This document shows positions 46,075-55,926 of a DNA stretch of 64,000 nt, one piece after another (positions within the stretch are counted from its first letter, which is position 1; each line of letters opens with the position of its first letter). Under the pieces are notes generated by a model that was given only the letters and a program-made list of their open reading frames with translations, was not told where the DNA came from and ran no database searches. The stretch comes from Symbiodinium natans (taxonomy: Eukaryota > Sar > Dinophyceae > Suessiales > Symbiodiniaceae). The translations under genes were made by a program, and so were the position numbers. Where the stretch lies: positions 256,501 to 320,500 of the forward strand of contig CAJNDS010002435.1 of the NCBI GenBank assembly GCA_905221605.1, given 5' to 3'.

Positions 46075-46380
46075 CCCCAGGGCCTGAACGCCATGAGCCG
46101 CAACCCTGAAAAGGCAAACGAGGTTGCGCTAAGCTTTCCAAATTGAGGTAGGGGTAAGATCCCAATGTGGGGCGATAACTTGGTAGCCCAGTAGCCCTAT
46201 GATCATAAGCTGTTTGGAGTTGATTGCGGGAGCCCATATGAAGCAAAAGGGCAAACGGGCACCACCGGGCCACCAAAACAAGAGGAACCCTTAAACCCTT
46301 AAACCCCAAAACCCTTGAACCCTTAATCCCTAAATTATTTCTAGACCCTCAACCCTAAACCCCAAACCGAAGCAGGCGTG

Positions 46381-46510
46381 TCATGCTCAAAGGTGGCGCC
46401 GGGTCACAGCATCCCTTAAACCCTTAAACCCTTCCTTCAACCCTTAAACCCCTTTTTGCAACCCTTAAACCCTGAACCCTATCATGCTCAAAGCTGGCCG
46501 GGTCACAGCA
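46381..46510. repeat. degenerate telomeric tract between about 30-bp direct repeats
   Basis: TCATGCTCAAAG...GGGTCACAGCA occurs at 46381-46411 and 46482-46510 with small differences. The segment between is CCCTTAAA and related units. Confidence 0.75.
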
Positions 46511-46608
46511 CGGCCAGGCAGGAGATGCAAGGCCAGTGGGACACGAAGAGCCAAACGTCCCCGCTCAGCTCGCAGTCCTGGCCTTCCAGTGGATCTAGGG
46601 TTTCGAGG

Positions 46609-46905
46609 GAGTTTAGGGTTTAGGGTTTAGGGTTTAGGGTTTCGGGTTTAGGGTTTAGGGTTTAGGCTTAGGGGGTTTAGGGGGTCTAGGGAGTTCAGGG
46701 GGTTTAGGGAGTCTATAGGGAGTTTAGGGAGTTTAGGGGGTTTAGGGAGTTTGGGGAGTTTAGGGAGTTTAGGGGGTTTAGGGAGTTTGGGGAGTTCGGG
46801 GAGTCGAGGGAGTTTTGGGAATTTAGAGAGTTGAGGGAGTTTAGGGAGTTCAGGGTTTAGGGATTAGAATCTCAGGGTTTAGGGTTTCAGGGTTCAGGGC
46901 TTAGG
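46609..46905 (+). repeat. decayed telomere-derived array GGGAGTTTA
   Basis: Starts as TTTAGGG, then becomes about 200 bases of GGGAGTTTA and GGGGGTTTA nonamers. A telomeric ancestor plus a 2-base expansion explains the unit. Confidence 0.75.
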
Positions 46906-47659
46906 GAGATTTGTGAGGGGGATCCTTGGGTCTCTGCAACACACGATTGGAGCTTTGCTCCTCAAACTTCTGACAGAATGTCAGCTGCTCGGCCCACCAC
47001 GAAAACCGTTAAACCCTAAACCCTAAACCCTAAACCCTAAACCCTAAACCCTGAACTGGGCCAGCCTGTTTGGCTGGCCGCGCAGCTCAGCGCGTGCGCA
47101 AACACCTGGGCGCGGGGCCTAGGAACTTCCATCTCGCCTTGGTTTCATGTAGGGTTTAGGGTTTAGGGTTTAGGGTTTGGGGTTTAGGGTTTGTGCCTTG
47201 TTGTTGCCACCTTGGCAGCACCCCCCCCCCCCCCCAACCCTGTGTTTGCCTCCTTGCTGTCGGTTGCCTTTCTCATGCGGCCCCTGATGCGTCCTGTTTA
47301 CATAGGGGAGAAAGTAGATGATTCTTCCAAATGGTTCTCGTGTCTGAGGTGGGTGGCTTGGCTGACTGGGGAAGTTGGGACGATGTCTCTGGTCTAAACC
47401 TCTCAGTCCCCCCTGTCCTATAAAGTTTTTAGGGTAGTGTGAGGGTGAACAGGTCGAGGGGCCATAGACTCAGGCTGAGGTTTGGGGATTATCGGGTTCC
47501 GGGGTTCGGGTCCGATTGCGGTGTAGGGTGTAGGTGTTAGGGTTGCCAACCCTGTTTAGGGCTGAGAGACCCACCTCACACGGTTCGGGTCACAAGCACC
47601 CGGGAGGTTGCTTTCATGTTGCCGAAAACCCTGTGGTAATAAACGCCTGCTGTGTCCGG

Positions 47660-47803
47660 CCCTAAACCCTAAACCCTAAACCCTAAACCCTAAACCCTAA
47701 ACCCTAAACCCTAAACCCTAAACCCTAAACCCTAAACCCTAAACCCTAAACCCTAAACCCTAAACCCTAAACCCTAAACCCTAAACCCTAAACCCTAAAC
47801 CCT
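47660..47803 (-). repeat. telomeric tract CCCTAAA, 144 bp, perfect
   Basis: About 20 heptamers without any substitution, among the youngest-looking tracts in the window. Confidence 0.97.
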
Positions 47804-47950
47804 GCCCGCCTGAAGCATGGCCACCCGCTCGGCATGGCCACCGCGGCTGTGCGAGGTGCTGGCCAAGGGAAGCAGCAGCTTCTCCGCTGCCTGAGGTTTA
47901 GGGTTTAGGGTTTGGGGTTTAGGGTTTAGGGTTTAGGGTTTAGGGCTTAG

Positions 47951-48023
47951 GAATGAGGTACCCCAAAAAACCCCTTAAAGGATATATATATATATATGTA
48001 TAGGTCCCTCATTCCCTCATTCT
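47951..48023. mobile_element. family B-like element, copy 3
   Basis: GAATGAGGTACC on the left and GGTCCCTCATTCCCTCATTC on the right are inverted around CCCTTAAAGGATATATA. Confidence 0.4.
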
Positions 48024-48079
48024 CTGCTGCCTGAGGTGGGCATTTTAGTTCTACTACGGGGTCCCTGCTAAGGCTTCAG

Positions 48080-48240
48080 GCTTTTCTCTCTTTCTCTTTC
48101 TCTTCCTCTTTCTTTTGCTCCAGGGTCATCAAGGTTGAGGGATTCTTCTCTCTTTCTATTCTGCTTCAGCAATCTCTATGTCTTTCTCTTCTTGCTTTCT
48201 CTTTCTCTTTGTTTCTCTCGCTCTCTCACTCTGCTTCTCT
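48080..48240. repeat. CT-rich tract
   Basis: TCTTTCTC and TCTCT repeats, interrupted. Confidence 0.85.
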
Positions 48241-48260
48241 GCTAGCGGCTTTTTTTGCTG

Positions 48261-48368
48261 CCCGCCTAGCTGACACTCAGGCGACATTGCAGGGCTTAGG
48301 GTTCGGGGTTTAGTTTAGTGCTTGTCCTTGCCACCCGCCTAGCTGACACTCCGGACGCAATGCAGGGC
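48261..48368. repeat. 35-bp direct repeats around a short telomeric tract
   Basis: CCCGCCTAGCTGACACTC...GCAGGGC at 48261-48295 and 48334-48368, about five mismatches. The interval begins with TTAGGG-like units. Confidence 0.75.
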
Positions 48369-49015
48369 ACTAAGTGGTAAAATGAAGTGCATGGACCGGC
48401 CTGCCAGTGAGGGCAGAACTCCCTCTCAGCCCGGCCATATGATATGACCTGCTTGCCGGTGTTTTGGAGTTCGTCTGAAGGGGACATGGGGGTTGGATGA
48501 AGGCTGCTGGCTGCAGAGCAGGTGCCGAAGGCCTTTTAAGGCATGCATGTCGGTGCAAACCATGACTTGACTTGAGTTCTGGGCAGCACACAGTGGACTG
48601 CAAGTATAACACGTTGGAAGGCAAGTACAACTCGCTTCGGTGTCATAGACTTGTCCATTTTGGCCCGTGCTTTGGCGTCTTTTTCGCGATGCTGAAGTGT
48701 ATTAAACAATCTTTTGAGATCTGCTGCAGGCCTGCTTTTTTAGTTGTTCTTAACACAACTCGCCGTGACAAGGCGTGTACGACCGTCACTCTGTATCTGC
48801 GTAAGTCCCTTCTTGGGAGTCCGCTGCAGGGGATTTCTACTATGTTTGGGGGTCTGGATGAGGGCACCCCTGTCTTCGGACACACCCAACCCTAAACTGC
48901 ATACTTTCAACCCGAAAACCGTAACACCCTTAAGCCTTTATTCCCTTAAAGCCCTTAAACCCTTCCTTAAACCCTTTAACCCTAAACCTCAAACCTTACA
49001 CCGTCAACCCTCAAC

Positions 49016-49086
49016 CCCCCAAAGCAGCCCGAAACCCTAAACCCTAAACCCTAAAACCTAAACCCTAAACACCCCCAAAGCAGCCC
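49016..49086. repeat. telomeric tract between perfect 15-bp direct repeats
   Basis: CCCCCAAAGCAGCCC occurs at 49016-49030 and 49072-49086. The 41 bases between are CCCTAAA units and one truncated CCTAAAA. Confidence 0.85.
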
Positions 49087-49183
49087 AAGGGAGCCTGGCC
49101 CGACTCACAAATGTCGGTGCGAGGCAGGTTCGGGCTCTGGAGCTGCAGGTCGTAGGCAAGCCAGGCTAACACCTCCCAAGAGG

Positions 49184-49293
49184 GGGTTTAGGGTTTAGGG
49201 TTTAGGGTTTGGGGTTTGGGGTTTGGGGTTTCAGGGTTCAGGGTTCGGGGTTTAGGGTTTAGGGTTTTAGGGTTTAGAGTTTAGGGTTCAGGG
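49184..49293 (+). repeat. telomeric tract TTTAGGG
   Basis: Mixed TTTAGGG, TTTGGGG and TTCAGGG units. Confidence 0.9.
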
Positions 49294-49587
49294 CTTCTGG
49301 GGAATGGAATGCTCATGATATCTCAGGGTATGCCGACTCCTTCAAGCCCGAGGAACACCAAGATAGCTAATTCGTGGCTACCCCATCTACACTTTGGTTT
49401 GGGCCCCAGCAAGGACCTTGAGGAGCCAATGCCCACCTTCGCATGTGGACTGCAGATGGTGATTACTGTTGTGGTCATTTCCCAATCTGTAGCACTTGCG
49501 GCTTTGGTGCCCTGTGTGGTGACAGGCTCCAAAATGCTGAAGAACCGAAAAAAGACTACTGGGGCAGGTCTTCATACTTTTGTGTTA

Positions 49588-49665
49588 TAGTATATCATAT
49601 TATATTATATTATATTATGTTGTATTATATTAGATTGTATTATATTGTATTATATTACATTGTTG
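49588..49665. repeat. (TATAT)n-type microsatellite
   Basis: ATATTATATTATATTATG-type pentamers. Confidence 0.9.
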
Positions 49666-50068
49666 TGTTTCGCGCCGCGCCTTCGACTGGTGCAAACCGA
49701 CTCGGTAGCTCTTGCCCTCCTTCTGCACAACACCCTCCTCGGAGGAAGGTGTTTATTACTCACTGGAATTAGGTTTGTTAAAGGAACTGACCAGCTCAGC
49801 TGCTAGACAAGATATCTATTTCTGTCTCTTCTCTCTCTCTCTCTCCCAAGCTGGCGTCAGCTACCACTCACTGAGGCAATCGAAGCTCGCATAACCAAAG
49901 GCTACAGGGCATCACAACTGCTCACTGCTGTCAGTCCTGCATGCGCTCGGGGGCGGTGCACTGCGTGGACGTCTTTTCGAAAGCCTTCCGTGCCAGCTGT
50001 CTTCAGCCAATGCGGTTTATGGTTCAGAGTTTAGGGTTTAGCGTTGTTCAGTGCCCGTTTGGTGGGAC

Positions 50069-50139
50069 ACCCTTTAAGGGTATGGACAGGGCCCTAATTC
50101 CCTGATTCCTAATTCCCTCTTTCCCTGCTAAGAACCAGG
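50069..50139. mobile_element. family B element, right part
   Basis: CCCTTTAAGGGTATGGACAG, AATTCCCTGATTCC and CCCTGCTAAGAACCAG match the right half of the copy at 14747. The left arm is missing. Confidence 0.55.
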
Positions 50140-50151
50140 GGCTTCATCCTT

Positions 50152-50374
50152 CACAACACGGCCTAAACCCTAAACCCTAAACCCTAAACCCTAAACCCTA
50201 AACCCTAAACCCTAAACCCTAAACCCTAAACCCTAAACCCTAAACCCTAAACCCTAAACCCTAGACCCTAGACCCTAAACCCTAAACCCTAAACCCTAAA
50301 CCCTAAACCCTAAACCCTAAACCCTAAACCCTAAACCCTAAACCCTAAACCCTAAACCCTAAACACAACACGGC
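50152..50374. repeat. longest telomeric tract (201 bp) with perfect 11-bp flanking duplication
   Basis: CACAACACGGC at 50152-50162 and 50364-50374 brackets about 29 CCCTAAA units with no filler on either side. The only variants are two CCCTAGA near 50265-50275. Confidence 0.92.
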
Positions 50375-50470
50375 ATGGAAAGGAGGCCTCCATGGCCGCC
50401 CTGGCCGTGTTCGTCCAGTCCCCGGAAGCCCACAGACCGCAGCGAGACGCCAGGAGCCTTACTTTCATGA

Positions 50471-50541
50471 GGTTTAGGGTTTAGGGTTTAGGGTTTAGGG
50501 TTTAGGGTTGAGGGTTGAGGGTTGAGGGTTTAGGGTTTAGG
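50471..50541 (+). repeat. telomeric tract with TTGAGGG
   Basis: Five TTTAGGG, three TTGAGGG, two TTTAGGG. It ends six bases before a family C left end. Confidence 0.9.
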
Positions 50542-50547
50542 AGGGCT

Positions 50548-50620
50548 TGCTTGGAGGTTCATGGTACTTATAAACCAATTATAACTGTACTTATAACCCA
50601 CTTACAAGCCCGTGATAAGT
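50548..50620. mobile_element. family C left-end fragment
   Basis: GCTTGGAGGTTCATGGTACT and ATAACTGTACTTATAACCCA are intact. The right half is lost. Confidence 0.55.
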
Positions 50621-50864
50621 GGCTCGGGCTCCCCTAAGCCCTTGTTGGCTTAGGGTTTAGGGTGTGAGGTTTGGGGTCTAGGGTTATGGTCTTCTCTTGC
50701 CAGCCCTTCATCCGAAATCCGCTCCCATGATCTCTCTCTTCCGAGGGGCTGCGAGTACTCGGGGCCCAGGTGTTCCAGCTGCAGGTCCCCGACCTGCAGT
50801 GGGTTTAGGGTTTAGGGTTTAGTGTTTAGGGTTTGGGGTTTAGGGTGCAGAGATGGGTTTCTGA

Positions 50865-50962
50865 CTAGGACGGCCCTTAACACCCTCTGAAAAAGAATTC
50901 CTGAGTATGATTAACTTAAACCCAATAGGGAAAAATCTAAAATGGGCCAAGGGCCTACCAAG
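50865..50962. mobile_element. TIR element family G, copy 4
   Basis: CTAGGACGGCCCTTAACACC on the left and CCAAGGGCCTACCAAG on the right pair. The core TCCTGAGTATGATTAACTTA is shared with copy 1. Confidence 0.6.
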
Positions 50963-51552
50963 ATGAAGTTTGGGGGTGGTCACTACCACAAGATTCCTAG
51001 AGGCAGGCTGTCCCCAAAACAAACAACGACAGGCATAGTTGAGATAAAGTCATTCTCAACAACCATTTCCTGATCCTCCAACATGTGTCACTGATCTCCT
51101 ACCTGTGGTTCGCGAGCACGAGGGACTGTTTACTGGGGTTTAGGGCCCAACCGGGCTTCGGATCGACAAGCTCATACGGACCCCTGAACCTGGGCCCACT
51201 GGGGTCTCCCCTCCCCATATCTCTAGTGAGCCGTCATTTGATGCAGAGAGGTTTGGGAAAACCCTTCTTTATTAAACCCTAAACCCTAAACCCTAAATTT
51301 TAAATTCAGCTGTGTAGATGCCGCCACAGGGGCCCAAGCTTCCAGGAGGGCGAGCTCCTGTCGCATGGCCATCATCCGCTGAGCCGTGTCCTCGGAGCTC
51401 TGAAATGCTGCCACTCTTTCTCGGCCTCTCTACGCCCACAATGCCACACTCAAGGAAAGAGAGAGAGAGAGAGAGAGAGCCGGACTGCTGGTCCCTCAGC
51501 GTGCACTTATCAACACAACACTCAAACCATTTGCAAGATGTGGGGGCTTCCG

Positions 51553-51639
51553 AGAATAGGGGGTACCTAATTGGGGTCCTGATTATAAGGGAATCCTACT
51601 ATGTGTGGTCTATGTTAAGGGTCCCTTATCTTCGTATAC
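51553..51639 (-). mobile_element. family D element at the 3' end of the OPR-like gene
   Basis: On the minus strand it starts GTATACGAAGATAAGGGACC, contains AGTAGGATTCCCTTATAATC and reaches ATTAGGTACCCCCTATTC. The gene's reading frame meets a stop inside its first bases, so it is either a last intron or an insertion that truncates the product. Confidence 0.5.
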
Positions 51640-54600
51640 CCCCACGTGCCATGGGCTTCTGTGCATCCAGGCATCTCCCTCGCCTGCCGTGGCCCGTCGT
51701 AGCCGCTGAAGCTTCTCGCCTGGCGATTCGCCAAGCCATACCGCAGAGCAAAAACTTGTAGGGTTCGGGCTCGCCTGGCAAATACATGAGTCGTTGCCTG
51801 CAGTCCGAGCATTCCGGGTACAACTCTGGGTTGAAACCAAAGGCCGCCAAGTCGCAGAGAGGAGCGAAGATGGCGAGGCTGAACCGGGCCTTTAAGGCTT
51901 CCCACTTCTCCCGGTCTCCCGCGGTGGACAGGGGCTCCTCCAGCCCTGAGAGAACATGCACCCAGCCTTCGGCCGTGGACCCAAAGTCGTGCCCAAAAGA
52001 ATCTCCAGGCTGGCGCAGGGCGTGGTCCGCGATCATCCGGGCCGTGTGGCTGTCCATCTGCTTCGCGATCGCCAGCGCCCAGGCGACGTTCCCGATGTCC
52101 AGCGGCTTCAAAGTGGCGAACTGCTCGCGGACGGCCTGGGCCAAAGCTCCAAAAAGGTCTTCGTCTTCCCACTGGAGCATGGCAAATGCCCACAGCACGC
52201 AGCCCAGATCCTGGGCACACATGCGCTTCAGCCGCCTCTTGTGCCCCACCAGCATGTCCTGCGCAGCCTCGGCGAGAAGCTCGGCATCACGCCACCACAC
52301 CTCATCTATACTGAATTTGGAACCCTAGCAAAAATCATTGTTTTCGCTGCTTCTTAGGATGTATAGTACCCAAACATTCAAAAGTACTTTTCCCAAGTAC
52401 CCCTGAGCTCATCTGAAAAGCTTCCGCGCCAAGGTCTTGACGACTTTGCCCAAGTATACCGTGTGACACCATATGGGGGGTTTCCGAAACTTGGGGGTGC
52501 CTTATTGGGGGCCTTATCAACTTCATCATGAGGGAATCCCACTATATTGGGGGCCTCTCTATTTGGGGGGGGGGTTCCCTATCGTAAACGCCCAATATGA
52601 TATGACACCATGACATGCGTGTTCCCGATTCGGGCCTTGGCAAACGACCACAGAAGTTGCGAGAGGTCGAAGTTCTCGAACTCTTGAAGTCTGCCCTTCG
52701 CGTGCTTCGCAACCGCTGCGAACAAGCCTTCATGGTACCTTGGACTTGCAGATGCACTACAGGCAGACACATTCATAACCTACACCCCTTTTTTTCAGCC
52801 CTAAGCCCTAAACCCAAAACCCTAAACCCGAAACCCGAAACCTAAAACCCAAAACCCTAAACTTTAACCCCAAACCCTACACCCTCCCTAAACCCTATGC
52901 CTGAGACCCCAAACCCCCTTCTCTAACCGCGCATTGGCTTCCCGATGAGAGAAAGATGAAAGAAACCGCCACAAGAGTTGCCAAAAGGTACATGGTCTGG
53001 TTCGCGAAGGTCCAGAGCAAGTTGGCCAGCTCCTGCAAGAGCAAAGCAGGCTAGGAAGTCATACATAGGGTTTCGGCTTAGGGTTTGGGGCTTGGGATTT
53101 GGGGTTTAGGGTTTAGGCTTGGGGTTTACGGTTTGCCCCATGATCACACCCTTGAATAGAGCGTCTTACTATTATTGGCCGCTTAAGGACAAGCTCAGCT
53201 TCCTGGTTCAACTTCCCGCGGGTTTAGGGTTTAGGGTTTAGGGTTTAGGGTTTAGGGTTTAGGGTTTAGGGTTTAGGGTTTAGGGTTTAGGGTTGAGGGT
53301 TGAGGGTTTGGGGTTTAGGGTTTGGGGTTTAGGGTTTAGGGAACTTCCTGGCTCCTGTGTCTTGAAGGAGCCCAGCTTGGGAATGGCCGCCTCGGCCGCT
53401 GCGTCGAAGAAGCTCCGGAACATGCCGAGCTTGCCGTGGATGCGTGAGAAGGCCCACAGCACGTTCGTGATGTGCTGCGAGGACACCTGGCGCACATAGG
53501 GTTTTTTTGGCACCCGACTAGCCACATAGGGTTTATAGGGCTTAGGGTTTAGGGTTTGGTAGGGATCGATTATTTCTGAGGGTTGAGAAACCAAAAGGCC
53601 CAAGATATGGTTCACGGGTGCATGTGCTGGCCGACCGAGAGGCGACGGCACCCCAGAGACCCCAGTCTCTCTCGATTTCCAGTGGTGAGCTGCGAGAGGG
53701 TTTCAGCTCCCCAAATTGTTCTGGAACCCCTAAGCCCTAAGCCCTAAGCCCTAAGCCCGAAGCCCTAAGCCCTCCCTCTCGAGAGGGCTCGATGCCTCGA
53801 CAATCCCACCCTCAACCCTACACTTCAACAACAAATTCTTCGTGCCAAAACTGCCTCGATGACCCTTGCTCGCCCTCTCTTCCCTCTTTCTCTCTTTGTC
53901 TTTCTCTTTCTCTTTCTCTCTCTCCCTCTCCCTCTCTTTTTCTCTCAAAGGACTCCCCCACCTTGTGGCCACGGTCCTCAAAGACCTCCGGATGTCGGGC
54001 CACCTCTTGGAAGAGCGCATGGTTCGGAAGCCGCGCCTGCGAGAAAGACCACAAGATGTTGCTCAGGTTCTGCCCGCCCAGGTCCTGGGTGCTCTGCAAC
54101 AGCTCAATGGCTCTCCTGAAGGCTTCTGAACTTAGGGGGGGCACCTTCTTGTGTGGTGTTGTTTCAGGGAATCCTACTCTTTGGGGGGGTCTATTTTCGT
54201 CAACTCCCTCCTGGACGCCACGAAGAACAGCCGTCGGTTCACCTGCCGCGTCACAGCGCATCCCCAGAGAAGGTTGCCCAGGGACTGGCCATCGAAGTCG
54301 GGGATCCGAGGGACGGCGGCCTCGGCCAAAGGCCGGAAGAGGGCCCCGAGCTGCTCTGCGCGAAGGCCGAGCGCAGGGCAGCGCAGGAGCGTGGCGAAGG
54401 ACCAGGCGGTGATGGCTAGGTGTCGTGGCTGCAGCTCGCATGGGCTGGTGCTGTTGGTGCTGTTGGCATACCGAAAGATATCTGCCAGGCGGTGGCTGAG
54501 CAGGACCAGAACGTCGACCGTGGCGCCGGCCAGCTCGCCCCTGGCGCCCGAAGCCCAACCTTAGCTGTCCAGTAACCTAAGGGGGAATTCAAGGTTCACC

Positions 54601-54778
54601 TTTGGGATTATAAGGGGATTCTACTACCCCAAAAAAAGGTTAAAGGTTACCCTACTCTACTCTACTACTAGGCAACCCCTTGCCAGACGGTGCAGGATGG
54701 TCGTGGTGCTGATGCAGTCCATCTCCGGCTCCTCCTGCAAGGACTTCTGGGCCACACGTAGGAACTCGGCCAGGTCGC
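51626..54778 (-). CDS. octotricopeptide-like (OPR-like) repeat protein, multi-exon
   Basis: At least eight copies of a roughly 38-residue helical repeat with a Trp-Ala/Ser-Phe core are split over several exons. In order they are HLAITAWSFATL, SLGNLLWGCAVT, NLSNILWSFSQA, HITNVLWAFSRI, ELANLLWTFANQ, DLSQLLWSFAKA, DLGCVLWAFAML and DIGNVAWALAIA. Proposed exons: about 54672-54778, about 54205-54540 (extending slightly left), 53962-54130, 53355-53486, 52992-53032, about 52609-52738, and about 51640-52300. All joins from 54204 downward are in frame; the join near 54.6 kb is unresolved. Repeats like these bind RNA, usually in plastids or mitochondria of algae and apicomplexans. The start is not identified, so no targeting peptide can be judged. 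The C-terminal part after the repeats has a C-x2-C pair; no RAP domain is seen. The family call rests on motif shape, not a search. Confidence 0.65.
52301..52614 (-). other. composite intron built from two introner families
   Basis: Between repeats 6 and 7 about 300 bases contain a family D element (52490-52589 from GTTTACGATAGG to GCACCCCCAAG) and a family J element (about 52304-52405). Splicing from CAT|GTCATGG or ATG|GTGTCA to GATGAG|GTGTGG removes both and restores normal repeat spacing. Splicing each element separately also keeps a frame open, so a small exon between them is possible. TGACACCAT occurs at 52464-52472 and 52603-52611. Confidence 0.5.
52739..52991 (-). other. intron of the OPR-like gene, GT-AG
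   Basis: Donor AT|GTACCTTTTG and acceptor TCCAAG|GTACC join NQTM to YHEGLFAAV in frame. GTACC is repeated at both borders. The interior holds CCCTAAA-like tracts (52800-52905). Confidence 0.55.
53033..53354 (-). other. intron of the OPR-like gene with apparent GA donor
   Basis: The only in-frame join linking GSFKTQ to ELANLLWTF is ACACAG|GAGCCA to CTTGCAG|GAGCTG. That uses GA-AG borders inside a CAGGAG duplication. A telomeric tract (53219-53341) fills most of the intron's 5' part. Confidence 0.5.
53219..53341 (+). repeat. telomeric tract inside an intron
   Basis: About 17 units, mostly TTTAGGG, with TTGAGGG and TTTGGGG. AACTTCC occurs just outside both ends (at about 53209 and 53343). It lies within the OPR-like gene, opposite to its transcription. 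Confidence 0.85.
53487..53961 (-). other. intron of the OPR-like gene, GT-AG, with purine tract
   Basis: Donor CACAAG|GTGGGG and acceptor GCGCCAG|GTGTCC join EDRGHK to VSSQHITNV in frame. On the minus strand the first 80 bases are GA-rich; the plus strand shows a CT microsatellite at 53866-53945. Confidence 0.6.
54131..54204 (-). mobile_element. family D introner, 74-bp intron of the OPR-like gene
   Basis: GTTGACGAAAATAGACCCCC to GGTGCCCCCCCTAAG on the minus strand. Removing it joins FVASRR to SEAFRRAIELL in frame through a new GAT codon. Its ends and GTAGGATTCCC core match the intergenic copy at 41585-41670. Confidence 0.7.
54577..54656 (-). mobile_element. family D element, probable intron
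   Basis: TAAGGGGGAATTCAAGG, TTATAAGGGGATTCTAC and AAAGGTTACCCTAC (plus strand) fit family D. It lies between two OPR-like coding segments, but the exact splice sites could not be fixed. Confidence 0.5.
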
Positions 54779-55662
54779 CTCAGTCTAGGTGTCTCAGCTC
54801 TTACTCCCATGGGGCCTACTTCAAGCCTACTTCTTCCCTTCAGCTCAGCAAAGCAAAAAAATAAAGCTGCACCCGTTTCCCTGAACTTGAGTCGAAGTGC
54901 CTTGCTCGTAGGCCCGGACGAAAACCAGATGCGCCGCCGTTCGCGGGGCTGGGCGTGCTGCTGGCTTGAAGGTGCTGTACACACTGCCATTCCCATCCAC
55001 CATCAATCATGGGCCCAATCGCAAGCTCCCAGCGAATGGCGACCCTGAACGCCCGGAGGGCCTGTCACCCTTCCATTCGGGAAAAAGCCTCTTTTCATCA
55101 CTAGGATCCGCCTGTTAAATTTCAGGCATGTTTCTTTTTGACGAAGTAGTGGGCTCCCTGGGAGGTTCCCCACTGCGACGTTACTTTTGCACAGCTGCTA
55201 AGTGTAGGGAAGTGCCCTCATCGAAAGTATGTCGCGTGTAGACCCATCTAGAACACTGTGGCAGGCCCTGATGCAAGGCATGCTTTACTTCGAGTTTTGG
55301 TGAAAAAGAGGTGAGGGTTGAGCGTTCGTGCTTTCCGGAGTCTGGAACCTACACGCTGCGGTGCAATTGGCGGAAGGGGCCGATCCAAGCAAGGCCCCTC
55401 ATGAACGGGAATAGGGTCGTGGTCACTTGCTTCGGCTCCGGGAGGGTGGTGGGGGGAGGGGGGGGGGTGTGGTGAAGGGCCATTGGTGTGTTCGAAACTC
55501 CCAGTGCGACGCATGCAAGTCCAAACCTGCCACCACTAGCAGACATCCCGTCTCCGAGATGCAGCGAAGCACATGAAATTCCACCACAAACACCGACATG
55601 CCCCCTGCCCCTGGCCCCAAACATTGGGGTTTGCAGGCTTTGGGCTAAGAGTTTGAACTTTA

Positions 55663-55719
55663 AACCCCTAAACCCTAAACCCTAAACCCTAAACCCTAAA
55701 CCCTAAACCCTAAACCCTA
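55663..55719 (-). repeat. telomeric tract CCCTAAA
   Basis: Eight units. Confidence 0.95.
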
Positions 55720-55878
55720 CAGCTCAGAGTCTGCTAGTCCCTCGACTCTCCGTAGCATCTCCAGGAATCCAGGAAGCCGTGGACACCGGCTGCCCGAAGA
55801 GGAAGTAGTTTCTCCTTGGGCCTGGAGCCGAGGCTTCGCCAGGGATACTAGCATATGAGCTACTATACTCTCATACCT

Positions 55879-55926
55879 AGGGTTTAGGGTTTAGGGTTTA
55901 GGGTTTAGGGTTTAGGGTTTAGGGTT
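55879..55926 (+). repeat. telomeric tract TTTAGGG
   Basis: Six perfect units. TACTATA lies 12 bases upstream and directly downstream, within AT-rich sequence. Confidence 0.9.

Larger units (their letters stand above)
32122..51625. other. gene-poor mosaic
   Basis: No gene could be supported across this long stretch. It contains telomeric tracts, elements of families A, B, C, D, E, F, G, H and J, minisatellites, CT-rich and AAT-rich repeats, and unique islands such as 36.5-37.3, 42.9-44.2 and 48.4-49.1 kb. Open frames at 33481-34011, 43152-43694 and 48572-48895 lack domains. Confidence 0.5.

Noticed and set aside
47644-47812. CGCCTG on both sides of the 144-bp perfect tract as a target duplication
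   Set aside because: The left copy is 10 bases away from the tract and the match is only six bases, so chance is likely.
53818-54558. 246-codon minus-strand frame as one continuous protein
   Set aside because: Only the part at 53962-54130 has the OPR-like repeat. Above 54205 the repeat continues in a different minus frame, so the long frame crosses an intron and is not the real product.
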